Shown: positions 16,673 through 24,608 of the stretch, piece by piece
Position numbering within the stretch: the first letter of the stretch is position 1
Layout of the letters: every line of letters begins with the position of its first letter
Assembly: GCA_011523705.1 (NCBI GenBank)
Contig: WTGC01000049.1
Location: 1 to 40,457 of the forward strand
DNA from: Chloroflexota bacterium
Lineage (GTDB): Bacteria; Chloroflexota; Anaerolineae; Aggregatilineales; Phototrophicaceae
Direction: 5' to 3'
Length of the DNA: 40,457 nucleotides
Position numbers and translations under genes: made by a program
Notes under the pieces: generated by a model
Databases searched by the model: none
What the model was told of the DNA's origin: nothing
The model's input: the letters and a program-made list of their open reading frames with translations, nothing else

Positions 16673-17908
16673 ATGGGCGACTTAGTAGTAGGCTTGGATG
16701 TTGGCACTCACAAGATTTGCACAATCGTTGGCGAAGTGCGTCCCGAAGATGTCTACGTCGTCGGTTTAGGCATTGAACCGAGCGACGGGATGAAGAAAGG
16801 CGTTGTCAATGATGTTGGCGCGCTCTCTTCCGCCATTGCCAAGTCGGTCCGCAAGGCGGAGAAATCCAGCGGCTACGATATCAACCGCGCCTTCGTCAGC
16901 GTGGCTGGCAGTCATATTTCTTCCCTGACCAGCCGGGGCTTGGCGACCATCGTCGGCTCGCGCAGCGTGGGACCGGCCGATCTTGACAAGGCGATGAGCG
17001 TCGCCCGCAATATCGCGATACCTCACAACCGCGAGATTTTGCACGTGGTGCCGCGCAGCTACACGCTCGACGGGCAGGAGGGCATTCGCAGTCCTTTGGG
17101 CATGCACTGCTTCCGGCTGGAAGTGGACGCCCATATCATCACCGCCTCGACGACAAGCCTGGCCAATCTCGAAGACGCGGTGGAATCGGCCGGCGTGCTG
17201 GTCGATCGCTTCATCCTCAATCCGCTGGCGGCCGGCGATGCCGTCTTGACCGACCACGAACGCGAGATGGGCGCCGTGGTCATCGATATCGGCGGCGGCA
17301 CCACCGATCTGGCCATTTTCATCGACGGCACCGTATGGCATACGGCGATCATCCCGGTCGGCGGCAATCATGTCACCCAGGACATCACCTACTGGATGCG
17401 CGTTCCCTTCGGCTTGGCCGAGCAAGTCAAAATTCAACGCGGTCACGCCGATATGAACGCGGTAAGCGAATCGGAAGTCTTCCCCGTAGAGCCCTTCGGC
17501 GGCGAGATTCTCCCGGTTTCGCGGCGCGATCTGGCGATGGTGATCGAAGCGCGTTTCGAGGAGATCTTTGAGCTGGTGGAGAAAGAAATCAAACGCTCCG
17601 GTTATGCCGGTCTGCTGCGGGCGGGCTCGGTCATCACCGGCGGCAGCTCGCAATTGCCCGGGTATCGCGATCTTGCGTCGCGCATCTTGAATGTGCCAGT
17701 GCGCCTGGCGCATCCGGAAAAAATCACCGGCATCGCCGACACCCTTAAGAATCCATCCTATAGCACCAGTGTTGGCTTGCTGCGCCTGGGGCTGGAGATG
17801 GACGCCATGATCGAGCCCGAAGCAGTCGACACGATGGGCATTCCGGTAAACCAGTGGGGCCGCCGCATGAACGAGATTCTGCGCCGCTTTCTGCCGCAAG
17901 ATGATTGA
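16673..17908 (+). CDS. ftsA: Cell division protein FtsA
   Basis: FtsA is an actin-like ATPase that tethers FtsZ filaments to the membrane. The 411-residue protein starts VVGLDVGTHKICTIVGEV, the phosphate-1 loop, and has a 1C subdomain (DVYVVGLGIEPSDGMKKG), the phosphate-2 loop AVVIDIGGGTTDLAIF (about 201-216), and the adenosine motif SVITGGSSQLPGY (about 320-332). The C-terminus NEILRRFLPQDD is a short amphipathic helix of the kind used as the FtsA membrane anchor. It starts six bases after ftsQ and is followed by a 117-base spacer containing a likely ftsZ promoter. Confidence 0.97.
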   Translation: MGDLVVGLDVGTHKICTIVGEVRPEDVYVVGLGIEPSDGMKKGVVNDVGALSSAIAKSVRKAEKSSGYDINRAFVSVAGSHISSLTSRGLATIVGSRSVGPADLDKAMSVARNIAIPHNREILHVVPRSYTLDGQEGIRSPLGMHCFRLEVDAHIITASTTSLANLEDAVESAGVLVDRFILNPLAAGDAVLTDHEREMGAVVIDIGGGTTDLAIFIDGTVWHTAIIPVGGNHVTQDITYWMRVPFGLAEQVKIQRGHADMNAVSESEVFPVEPFGGEILPVSRRDLAMVIEARFEEIFELVEKEIKRSGYAGLLRAGSVITGGSSQLPGYRDLASRILNVPVRLAHPEKITGIADTLKNPSYSTSVGLLRLGLEMDAMIEPEAVDTMGIPVNQWGRRMNEILRRFLPQDD

Positions 17909-17953
17909 GAAATCCACCAAACAATTGATGAGAATTATTGCCGTATATTTGAT

Positions 17954-17981
17954 TTGCGCCGGTTTGCAATACGCGTACAAT
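17954..17981 (+). promoter_or_regulatory. Likely ftsZ promoter
   Basis: TTGCGC (17954-17959) and TACAAT (17976-17981) are separated by 16 bases. They lie in the only sizeable spacer of the ftsQ-ftsA-ftsZ run, about 60 bases before the ftsZ start. This would allow extra ftsZ transcription independent of upstream genes. Confidence 0.45.
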
Positions 17982-18040
17982 GAGCAATGGAACGAGCCGC
18001 ACACGTTGCTTTGACGTGCTGATTCATGAGGATAGACATA

Positions 18041-19279
18041 ATGGTCAATGATTTGATAACAGGGGAAAACTTCGCGCAGATCAAAGTCGTTGGTGTCGGC
18101 GGCGGCGGTGGAAATGCCGTCAATCGCATGATCAACGAAGGTCTGGGCGGCGTTGAGTTTATTGCGGTAAACACCGATAACCAGGCGCTGATGCTGTCCA
18201 AAGCGAAGACGCGCGTCCGCATCGGAGACAAGTTGACGCGCGGGCTTGGCGCCGGCGGCAATCCGGAAATTGGGCGCAAAGCGGCCGAGGAGAGTTCGGA
18301 AGACCTGCTAGAGGTGCTCCGCGGCTCCGATATGATTTTCGTCGCTTGCGGCATGGGCGGCGGCACCGGCACCGGCGCGTCGCCGATCATCGCGCAGATC
18401 GCCAAGGAGCTCGGCGCATTGACAATCGGCGTCGTAACCCGCCCCTTCACCTTCGAGGGCACGCGCCGCGCGCAATTGGCCAAGACCGGTATTGAGGCGC
18501 TTAAGAGCCAGGTCGATACGCTGATCGTGATTCCGAACGACCGCCTGCTGCAAATGGCGGACAAGCGCTCGACGCTGCAGCAAGCCTTCTCGCTGGCCGA
18601 TGATGTGCTGCGTCAAGGCATCCAAGGCATTTCCGAATTGATTACTGTGCCGGGCTTGATCAACCTCGACTTCGCCGATGTTCGCACGGTGATGTCGGAA
18701 GGCGGCGCCGCCCTGATGGCGGTGGGACGGGCGGCCGGCGACGACCGCGCGCGTTCCGCAGCCGAGCTGGCGATCACCAGCGGGTTGCTTGATGTCACGA
18801 TTGACGGCGCCCGCGGCATCCTGTTCTCGATCACGGGAGGCAGCGACCTGACCCTGTTCGAGGTGAACGAAGCGGCCGCCATCATCAAAGACAGCGCGCA
18901 TCCGGAATGTAACTTGATCTTCGGCGCCCACATCGACGAGAGCATGGGCGATGAGGTTCATATCACCGTGATTGCGACCGGATTCGAGCGCAGCCGGCTG
19001 GAGACGAATATGAAGGAAGCGGGCGCCTTGCCGATTCGCCAGGCGACGCCCCTGCCGCAGCCGCCAGTGGTGCAGCGGCAAATTTATGAAGAAGTGGAAC
19101 TTCAGGCGCCGGGTGAAAACGCGGCGGCCGGCGCTGGATCGGGGTCGTCATCGCCATTCCAGCGCAACCGTCTCGCGCCGCCTTCTCCACCACAGGAAGA
19201 TTCGCGGACCTACGACAACATCGACCCCAAGAACACCGAGCTGCCGGCATTCCTGCGGAAGCGCAACCGGCGTCAATAA
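18041..19279 (+). CDS. ftsZ: Cell division protein FtsZ
   Basis: FtsZ is the tubulin-like GTPase that builds the division ring. I prefer the ATG at 18041 because AGGA lies eight bases before it; the in-frame ATG at 18026 would add five residues. Signatures are [17 protein letters not shown], the tubulin GTP loop [12 protein letters not shown] near 105, the T7 loop [12 protein letters not shown] with the catalytic Asp, and [11 protein letters not shown]. After residue 315 comes a low-complexity Pro/Gln/Gly linker. The C-terminal peptide [14 protein letters not shown] closely matches the conserved tail that binds FtsA and other partners (IPAFLRK type). A terminator follows the gene. Confidence 0.98.
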   Translation: MVNDLITGENFAQIKVVGVGGGGGNAVNRMINEGLGGVEFIAVNTDNQALMLSKAKTRVRIGDKLTRGLGAGGNPEIGRKAAEESSEDLLEVLRGSDMIFVACGMGGGTGTGASPIIAQIAKELGALTIGVVTRPFTFEGTRRAQLAKTGIEALKSQVDTLIVIPNDRLLQMADKRSTLQQAFSLADDVLRQGIQGISELITVPGLINLDFADVRTVMSEGGAALMAVGRAAGDDRARSAAELAITSGLLDVTIDGARGILFSITGGSDLTLFEVNEAAAIIKDSAHPECNLIFGAHIDESMGDEVHITVIATGFERSRLETNMKEAGALPIRQATPLPQPPVVQRQIYEEVELQAPGENAAAGAGSGSSSPFQRNRLAPPSPPQEDSRTYDNIDPKNTELPAFLRKRNRRQ

Positions 19280-19310
19280 CCCTCGACACTGTAGACATAG
19301 CGAGTTGAAG

Positions 19311-19337
19311 GGTGGGCAATTCCAGCCCACCTTTTCT
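19311..19337 (+). terminator. Rho-independent terminator after ftsZ
   Basis: GGTGGGC (19311-19317), loop AATTCCA, GCCCACC (19325-19331), then TTTTCT. The perfect 7-bp GC-rich stem plus U tract closes the division cluster 32 bases after the ftsZ stop. Confidence 0.9.
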
Positions 19338-19361
19338 ATTGCATACGATCGGCGCCGGAAT

Positions 19362-19390
19362 TTGCAAAACTAGAACGCGTGTGCTATACT
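19362..19390 (+). promoter_or_regulatory. nrdJ promoter
   Basis: TTGCAA (19362-19367) and TATACT (19385-19390) are 17 bases apart. The -10 box lies in TGTGCTATA, a string repeated at 19403-19411, with GTGCTATA a third time at 19484-19491. The repeats may be regulator sites, for example NrdR-like, but they are not a clear match to the NrdR consensus. Transcription would start at about 19397, leaving a leader of roughly 240 bases. Confidence 0.6.
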
Positions 19391-19396
19391 TTGCAT

Positions 19397-19635
19397 GAAG
19401 GTTGTGCTATAAGGGGAGAGCGGATACTTAATCAAAATCGGACATAAAGTCGACGAAGTTTCCTTCGCAAAGTAGATGTTTCCGTGCTATAAAAGTAATC
19501 ACCTTCGGCGAAGATGAATTCGCCATCTGCAATCCCAAATCGAATAACTGCGCCAATGAGAAGTCCAGATTTCAAGAAACGACTCACACCAATGGGTGTG
19601 GCACTTTTGAAATCCCTTTTGAGGAAATCCTCGTC
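19397..19635 (+). promoter_or_regulatory. Structured 5' leader of nrdJ
   Basis: No gene lies here. Hairpins visible by eye are CGAAG-TTTC-CTTCG (19454-19467) and GGCGAA-GATGAA-TTCGCC (19507-19524). A nested element follows in which GATTTCAA (19568-19575) pairs with TTGAAATC (19607-19614) around an inner CACACC/GGTGTG hairpin (19585-19600). A last GAGG-AAAT-CCTC hairpin (19621-19632) would cover the only Shine-Dalgarno sequence before the ATG at 19636. The layout suggests RNA-level control. I do not see a B12 box or other known riboswitch core. Confidence 0.45.
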
Positions 19636-22173
19636 ATGATACAGCCACAAACCACCACCAGCGCATTGCACGAACTTGGCTATAAGATCTTCCTTGATCG
19701 CTACGCGCAAAAGGACATGACCCGAGCTAGCCTGACGGTCGGCGACACTGTCATCGTGGTCGTCAACGCCAAGACGGGCCAGCGCGAGATCGGCACGGTG
19801 ACCGCCATAAACCTGCCGGATGTCACAGTCAGGCTCCTGGACGACGAGACCGTGGTGCGCGATCTCGAACATGTCGACAAGCCGATCGAACTTGAACCGA
19901 GTCAGATGATGGCCCGGGTGGCGCGCGGCGTGGCCGCGACCGAAGCGGACGACGCGAAAATCGGCGAATGGACGGAGAAATTCCGCTGGCTGCTCGATGA
20001 CTGGAAGTTCGTGCCGGGCGGGCGCATCTTGACCGCGGCCGGCACCGATCAGGACTTGACCTACTACAACTGCTATGTCATCCCCTCGCCGCAGGATTCG
20101 CGCGAAGGAATTATGACGACGCTGACGCAGATGACCGAGATCATGTCGCGCGGCGGCGGCGTCGGCATCAACCTGTCGACCTTGCGGCCGCGGCACGCTT
20201 ATGTCAAAGGCGTCAACGGGCGCTCCAGCGGGGCGGTATCCTGGGGCGGTTTGTACAGCTTCGTCACCGGGCTGATTGAACAAGGAGGCAGCCGGCGCGG
20301 CGCGTTGATGCTCATCCTCAACGATTGGCACCCGGACATATTCAACTTCATCAACAGCAAACGGCAATCGGGCAAGATCACCAATGCCAATATCAGCGTC
20401 GGCATCTCCGACAAGTTGATGGATGCGGTATACGCCGACGCGGACTGGGAACTCGTTTTTCCCGATACGCGCGATCCGGAGTATGACGAGCTATGGGATG
20501 GCGACCTGGACACCTGGATCGCGCGGGGCCGCCAAGTCGTGCCTTACAGGACGATCAAGGCGCGCGAGCTTTGGGACGCGATCATCGAAAGCGCCTGGAC
20601 GAGCGCGGAGCCGGGCGTCTGGTTCCGCGAGCGCAGCAACAAGATGGCGAACAGTTGGTATTTCAATCCGCAGATCTGCACCAATCCCTGTGGCGAGCAG
20701 CCGCTTGGCGCCTTTTCCGTCTGCAACCTGGGCGCGATTAACCTGTCGAAGTTCTATGACGAAAGCGCGCGCGATGTCGCTTGGGATAAGCTGCGCCGGA
20801 CAGTCGCATTCGCGACGCGCTTCCTCGATAACGTCATTGATACCACACCTTATTTCTTCGAGGAAAATCGCAAGGTGCAAATGTCGGAGCGGCGCGTTGG
20901 CCTGGGCACGATGGGCATCGCCGAGCTGATGCTGAAACTGGGCGTGCGCTACGGCAGCGATGAATCGGTCGCTGTCATCGACGACATCTACCGCACCATC
21001 GCCGTCACCGCCTACGAAACATCGAGCGATCTGGCGCGGGAAAAAGGCGCCTTCCCCATGTTTGAGGCTGAGAAATTCCTGGAAAGCGGCTTCATGCAGG
21101 CGATGCCCGCTGACGCGCGCGAGAAGATCCGGCGCGATGGCATCCGCAATGTGACGCTGCTGACACAAGCGCCGACCGGTACCACCGGCACCATGGTCAA
21201 TACCTCGACCGGCGTCGAGCCTTTCTTCTCCTGGGTCTATTACCGCAAGAGCCGTCTCGGTTTGCACGAGGAGCAAGCGCCAATCGTTAAAGACTGGTAT
21301 GCGGCGAATCCGGACGCGGAATCCCTGCCCGATTACTTCGTCACCGCGATGGATCTGTCGCCCGATGAACATATCAAAGTGCAAGGCGCCTTCCAGCGCT
21401 GGATCGACAGCGCCATTTCCAAGACCTGCAATGTGCCGAATGATTACACGGTCGAGCAAGTGAGCGAGCTTTACAAATATATGTACGAGCTCGGCTGCAA
21501 GGGCGGCACGATTTACCGCGATGGCAGCCGCGATGAACAAGTGCTGATGCTAAAGGGCGATGAACGCGCCGAGAGCGAAATGGAAGCGCTGCAGGGCGGC
21601 GCGGACACCGAGCCCGCCACGACGCCGCACCATGTTTATCCGCGGCCCGATATCCTGCAGGGCCGAACGGTTAAGACGCAGACCCCCTTTGGCACCGCGT
21701 ACATCACCATCAACCACGATGAGCAAGAAAATCCCTTTGAAGTATTCATTGCCATTGCCAAAGCCGGCACCGATATTCAAGCCGACGCCGAAAGCCTGGG
21801 GCGGATGATCTCGCTGCAGCTGCGCACGACGGCGCCGCACAATCGCCGCGATATGCTCAAGCTGATCATCGAGCAGCTCCAGGACATCGGGGGCGCGCGA
21901 CCGATTGGATTCGGACCGAAGCGCGTCCTGTCGCTGCCCGATGCGGTGGCGCGCGTTTTGCAGTTGGAATTCTTCCCCGAGGATCAGCCTCAGCAGTTGA
22001 ATTTGCCGATTGAGCAGGCTACGAACAAAGCCCGCTCGGCCGACGCCGACGGCGTCACGACAATGAACTCGACGATATCGGGCGCTGATATGTGCCCGGC
22101 TTGCGGGACGATCACCCTGATTCGAGCGGAGAATTGCCGCAAGTGCCTGACTTGCGGTTACAGCGAGTGTTGA
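19636..22173 (+). CDS. nrdJ: Class II (adenosylcobalamin-dependent) ribonucleotide reductase NrdJ
   Basis: NrdJ reduces ribonucleotides to deoxyribonucleotides without oxygen or a second subunit, using adenosylcobalamin to make the thiyl radical. The 845-residue protein has the first redox Cys in YYNCYVIPSP, the active-site NPCGEQPLGAFSVCNLGAIN, and the late QAPTGTTGTMVNTSTGVEP. It ends with a zinc-ribbon-like tail, CPACG ... CRKCLTCGYSEC. There is no N-terminal ATP cone. Instead residues about 30-85 form a beta-rich insert (GDTVIVVVNAKTGQREIG and following) before the normal FRWLLDDWKFVPGGRIL. An acidic, low-complexity linker with QQLNLPIEQ precedes the tail. It has its own promoter and a structured leader. 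The following genes seem functionally unrelated. Confidence 0.96.
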   Translation: MIQPQTTTSALHELGYKIFLDRYAQKDMTRASLTVGDTVIVVVNAKTGQREIGTVTAINLPDVTVRLLDDETVVRDLEHVDKPIELEPSQMMARVARGVAATEADDAKIGEWTEKFRWLLDDWKFVPGGRILTAAGTDQDLTYYNCYVIPSPQDSREGIMTTLTQMTEIMSRGGGVGINLSTLRPRHAYVKGVNGRSSGAVSWGGLYSFVTGLIEQGGSRRGALMLILNDWHPDIFNFINSKRQSGKITNANISVGISDKLMDAVYADADWELVFPDTRDPEYDELWDGDLDTWIARGRQVVPYRTIKARELWDAIIESAWTSAEPGVWFRERSNKMANSWYFNPQICTNPCGEQPLGAFSVCNLGAINLSKFYDESARDVAWDKLRRTVAFATRFLDNVIDTTPYFFEENRKVQMSERRVGLGTMGIAELMLKLGVRYGSDESVAVIDDIYRTIAVTAYETSSDLAREKGAFPMFEAEKFLESGFMQAMPADAREKIRRDGIRNVTLLTQAPTGTTGTMVNTSTGVEPFFSWVYYRKSRLGLHEEQAPIVKDWYAANPDAESLPDYFVTAMDLSPDEHIKVQGAFQRWIDSAISKTCNVPNDYTVEQVSELYKYMYELGCKGGTIYRDGSRDEQVLMLKGDERAESEMEALQGGADTEPATTPHHVYPRPDILQGRTVKTQTPFGTAYITINHDEQENPFEVFIAIAKAGTDIQADAESLGRMISLQLRTTAPHNRRDMLKLIIEQLQDIGGARPIGFGPKRVLSLPDAVARVLQLEFFPEDQPQQLNLPIEQATNKARSADADGVTTMNSTISGADMCPACGTITLIRAENCRKCLTCGYSEC

Positions 22174-22282
22174 AAGCGGTCTCGCCAGATTATCCGCAAA
22201 CATCAATAGCATTCTTGCAAAGCGCGACAGACTTGACGCGAGTATTCTGTGTACGGTTAGCCTTTGCCTTTAATGAGAACCG

Positions 22283-22936
22283 ATGACGCCGACGTCTGCG
22301 CCAAAATCCAAAACGCGAAAGCGCTTGAAGCGAGTGGCGCTGTGCCTTCTGCTAGCCGGGCTGCTCTACTTCGCGGCCTTCGCCGCTGCGGTTCACTTCA
22401 CCGGCTTGCAAGACAGCGCTGAACCGGCCGACATCATCATCGTGCTCGGCGCCGGCTTGAAAGAGGACGGGCGCCCCGGTCCCGCCTTGACCCGCCGAAC
22501 CAAACACGCGGCCGCGCTTTGGCACGAGGGCATCGCGCCGCTGGTTTTATGCGCGGGCGGGCAATCCGAGTATTATCCGCGCACGGAAGCAGCCGCCTGC
22601 AACGAGATTCTGCTCGCGGCCGGGCTGCCGGACGCAGCCATCCTGCTCGAAGAGCGCAGCCGCAGCACCGAAGAAAACGCCATTTACAGCAAGGAGATTC
22701 TGGACGAACGGCAACTCTCGAGCGTTGTCCTGGTGAGCGACGCAAGCCACATGCTGCGCGCGCGCTGGCTCTTCCATAGGCAGGGCATTGAACCGTTCGC
22801 CAGCCCGGTTCCGACTGATCAAATCCGGAATCCGCGCGTTTATCCCGCCGCGCTCATACGCGAGTTCATCGCCTTCAACTGGCAGCTTTTCAAAGAGCTC
22901 TTCAACATCCCCCTGACGCACATCAGCGGGATATAA
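22283..22936 (+). CDS. YdcF family (DUF218) membrane-anchored protein
   Basis: A 217-residue protein with a basic N-terminus, one membrane span or uncleaved signal at about 17-37 (VALCLLLAGLLYFAAFAAAV), and a DUF218/YdcF domain. The domain shows ADIIIVLGAGLKEDGRPGPA (about 49-68) and ALTRRTKHAAALW. It continues with LVLCAGGQSEYYPRTEAAAC, ILLEERSRSTEENAIYS and VVLVSDASHMLRARWLFHRQ. These are the conserved blocks of the family, which includes envelope proteins such as SanA and ElyC. The substrate is unknown; links to envelope carrier or polysaccharide metabolism are known for some members only. It starts 109 bases after nrdJ without a clear promoter. Confidence 0.85.
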   Translation: MTPTSAPKSKTRKRLKRVALCLLLAGLLYFAAFAAAVHFTGLQDSAEPADIIIVLGAGLKEDGRPGPALTRRTKHAAALWHEGIAPLVLCAGGQSEYYPRTEAAACNEILLAAGLPDAAILLEERSRSTEENAIYSKEILDERQLSSVVLVSDASHMLRARWLFHRQGIEPFASPVPTDQIRNPRVYPAALIREFIAFNWQLFKELFNIPLTHISGI

Positions 22937-22981
22937 TCTGGACTGGCGCTTCGATACAGCAGCGGCCGCCGGGAGAGACAA

Positions 22982-23761
22982 ATGAATGACTACGTTTGCA
23001 TCGGCGTTCCCTACTATCTCGGCAAGACAGTACCCGAACGGCGGGAAGTTGAGGCGCTGCGGGAATGCGGGATCGCCGATGAGCTACAAGCCGAATGGAA
23101 AGGTATTGAGCCGGATTTCGCGGCCGCGGCTGACCCGGTAGTGGCGGTGAATCGGGCGCTGGCCGCCGCGATCCAGGCCCAGGCGCCCAAAATACCGGTG
23201 GTATTCGCCAACGACTGCACCAGCTGCCTCGGCATGGTCAAGGGCTTGGAAGCGCAAGCGCCGGCGATCCTCTGGTACGACTCGCATGGCGATTTCAATA
23301 CGCCGGAGACGACGCCGAGCGGCTTCCTCGGCGGGATGCCGCTGGCGGCGCTGGTCGGCCGGGGGAATCAACATCTGATGCGCGGCGTCAATCTCGCACC
23401 AGTTGCCGAAGCCGATGTGATCGTGACCGATGTCCGCAACCTCGATCCGGAAGAGGGAATCATGCTTCATGAAAGCGATGTCACGATCTATGAGCGCCTG
23501 GATGCTTTGAAGGCCGCGGCATTGCCTGACAGGCCGCTCTATATTCATTTCGACACCGATGTCGTCGATTGCGCCGAAATGCCGGCAATGAGCTATCCGG
23601 AGCCAGGCGGTCCGTCGCTGAACGATTGCATCGCATCGCTAAAGCACGTAATGGAAGGGGGCAAGGTGGTCGGCATCTTGTTCAGCCTCTGGAATGATAC
23701 ACTGGAGGGCGGCGCCGAAGCCAAGTCCGCTACGCTGCAGTTGATACGCGCGCTGATATAA
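22982..23761 (+). CDS. Arginase-family protein with non-standard first metal motif
   Basis: This 259-residue protein keeps two of the three arginase-fold metal motifs: WYDSHGDFNTPET (D100, H102, D104) and IHFDTDVVDC (D191, D193). The first motif, normally GGDHS, reads ANDCTS (D78, C79), so the His metal ligand is replaced by Cys. A related form with Cys here exists in a subgroup of the ureohydrolase/arginase superfamily. I therefore call it only arginase family, not arginase or agmatinase. GGGAGAGAC precedes the ATG. Its neighbours (YdcF protein, small CxxC protein) do not reveal the substrate. It could hydrolyse an amidino compound or bind metals differently. Confidence 0.75.
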   Translation: MNDYVCIGVPYYLGKTVPERREVEALRECGIADELQAEWKGIEPDFAAAADPVVAVNRALAAAIQAQAPKIPVVFANDCTSCLGMVKGLEAQAPAILWYDSHGDFNTPETTPSGFLGGMPLAALVGRGNQHLMRGVNLAPVAEADVIVTDVRNLDPEEGIMLHESDVTIYERLDALKAAALPDRPLYIHFDTDVVDCAEMPAMSYPEPGGPSLNDCIASLKHVMEGGKVVGILFSLWNDTLEGGAEAKSATLQLIRALI

Positions 23762-23811
23762 TGGATACTTGCAAGAACTTAATTCGTGGTGAAAGAAAGG
23801 CAACAAGCCGC

Positions 23812-23840
23812 TTGCGATGGGCGCGAAATGAGCCTATGCT
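23812..23840 (+). promoter_or_regulatory. Likely promoter for the small double-CxxC protein
   Basis: TTGCGA (23812-23817) and TATGCT (23835-23840) with a 17-base spacer. Transcription would start at about 23847, so the open frame beginning at TTG 23853 would be nearly leaderless. The TTG at 23907 would have a leader of about 60 bases. Confidence 0.45.
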
Positions 23841-23906
23841 TTACTTGGCGTTTTGCTCAAGGCAAGTTGTGAATATCTACGCGTCACGAGTTTAGGGCAA
23901 CTCAAC

Positions 23907-24230
23907 TTGTATACGGACAACGAGATTCTGTTTCCACATTATGCGATTCCGGCGCTGCGCAATACGCGCGGGCGCGAATGGATGCGGCTGATCGACCGCC
24001 TGGCGGGCAAAGCGGAAACCAGCGTCGAGGTAATCGCCTTGATGTCTCTCATGATTGAACTCAATGGTTGCCTCGCCTGTGAAACCGACAGTTACCGAGC
24101 GATGCGCGGTTGTACTGCCTGCGCCCAGCAGACGCTACGCCGTTTCAAAGGCAGCGACGAGGAACTCATCCGCATGTATGAACAGAGCGTCGCCAGGATA
24201 CGCGAACTCGATATTGCGCTGGCGGATTAA
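23907..24230 (+). CDS. Conserved small protein with two CxxC pairs
   Basis: The frame is open from TTG 23853 to 24230. I favour TTG at 23907 (LYTDNEILFPHYAIPALR) with AGGG nine bases upstream, giving 107 residues. I recall similar proteins from Chloroflexota but know no assigned function. Visible features are FPHYAIPALRNTRGREWMRL, a predicted helical middle, then NGCLACETDSYRAMRGCTAC and LRRFKGSDEELI. The two CxxC pairs lie 12 residues apart. The arrangement recalls AhpD/carboxymuconolactone decarboxylase-like helical proteins with a redox CxxC, but a metal site is equally possible. It is expressed from its own likely promoter, downstream of the arginase-like gene. Confidence 0.6.
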   Translation: MYTDNEILFPHYAIPALRNTRGREWMRLIDRLAGKAETSVEVIALMSLMIELNGCLACETDSYRAMRGCTACAQQTLRRFKGSDEELIRMYEQSVARIRELDIALAD

Positions 24231-24608
24231 CGCGGGCGCGCGGCCAGGGCAATCGCTTCATATTTTTTCTGAACTACAGAGACCGCAGAGGACACAGAGT
24301 TTTCGTTCGCGAAGCGATCTTCTTCCAAATCCGTTGTTCCAATAAGATATTTGCGCTTTATTCCGGCGAAGCGGTCGCTTGCAGTTCAAGAGTATGTCAC
24401 CTAGCCTTGCGCTTTGCAGTCAAATGCTTTTTCTCTGTGCCCTCTGTAGTTAATTTTCAGCTTGACTCAGTTTCATTGCAGTAGATAAGCAATTTGACGC
24501 GATTGCCCGTTGCCTCGCGTGAGTTGCGGTTGACAAACTTCTATCGGACATGTTAAACTCTCCGCGCGTAGCGAAACCCTCTACGTCGATTCTTATTGCC
24601 AAATCCAT
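24231..24608. repeat. Gap before infC with an inverted CACAGAG-type repeat
   Basis: No gene is seen in this 378-base gap. The left arm at 24271-24299 contains AACTACAGAG ... GGACACAGAG. The right arm at 24431-24460 reads, on the minus strand, AACTACAGAGGGCACAGAG. The arms are about 130 bases apart and face each other. The left arm has nine extra bases (ACCGCAGAG). Such CTCTGTG/CACAGAG strings are widespread in environmental bacterial genomes as intergenic repeats. The last 80 bases hold the infC promoter. Confidence 0.65.
24530..24559 (+). promoter_or_regulatory. infC-rpmI-rplT promoter
   Basis: TTGACA (24530-24535), an 18-base spacer and TAAACT (24554-24559). The -35 is perfect. Transcription would start at about 24566, giving a short leader of roughly 45-60 bases before infC. 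That is too short for the long L20-type leader attenuators known in some Firmicutes. Confidence 0.7.

Noticed and set aside
16766..18004. 412-residue minus-strand open frame
   Set aside because: It is antisense to ftsA, with no recognisable motif and a His/Asp/Arg-rich composition typical of shadow frames.
19397..19635. Cobalamin riboswitch before nrdJ
   Set aside because: The leader is structured, but I find no B12-box or the surrounding conserved core, so I report only an unknown structured leader.
21985..22015. QQLNLP in NrdJ as a sliding-clamp motif
   Set aside because: It lacks the final aromatic/hydrophobic pair of QL(S/D)LF, and it sits in a low-complexity linker where chance matches are likely.
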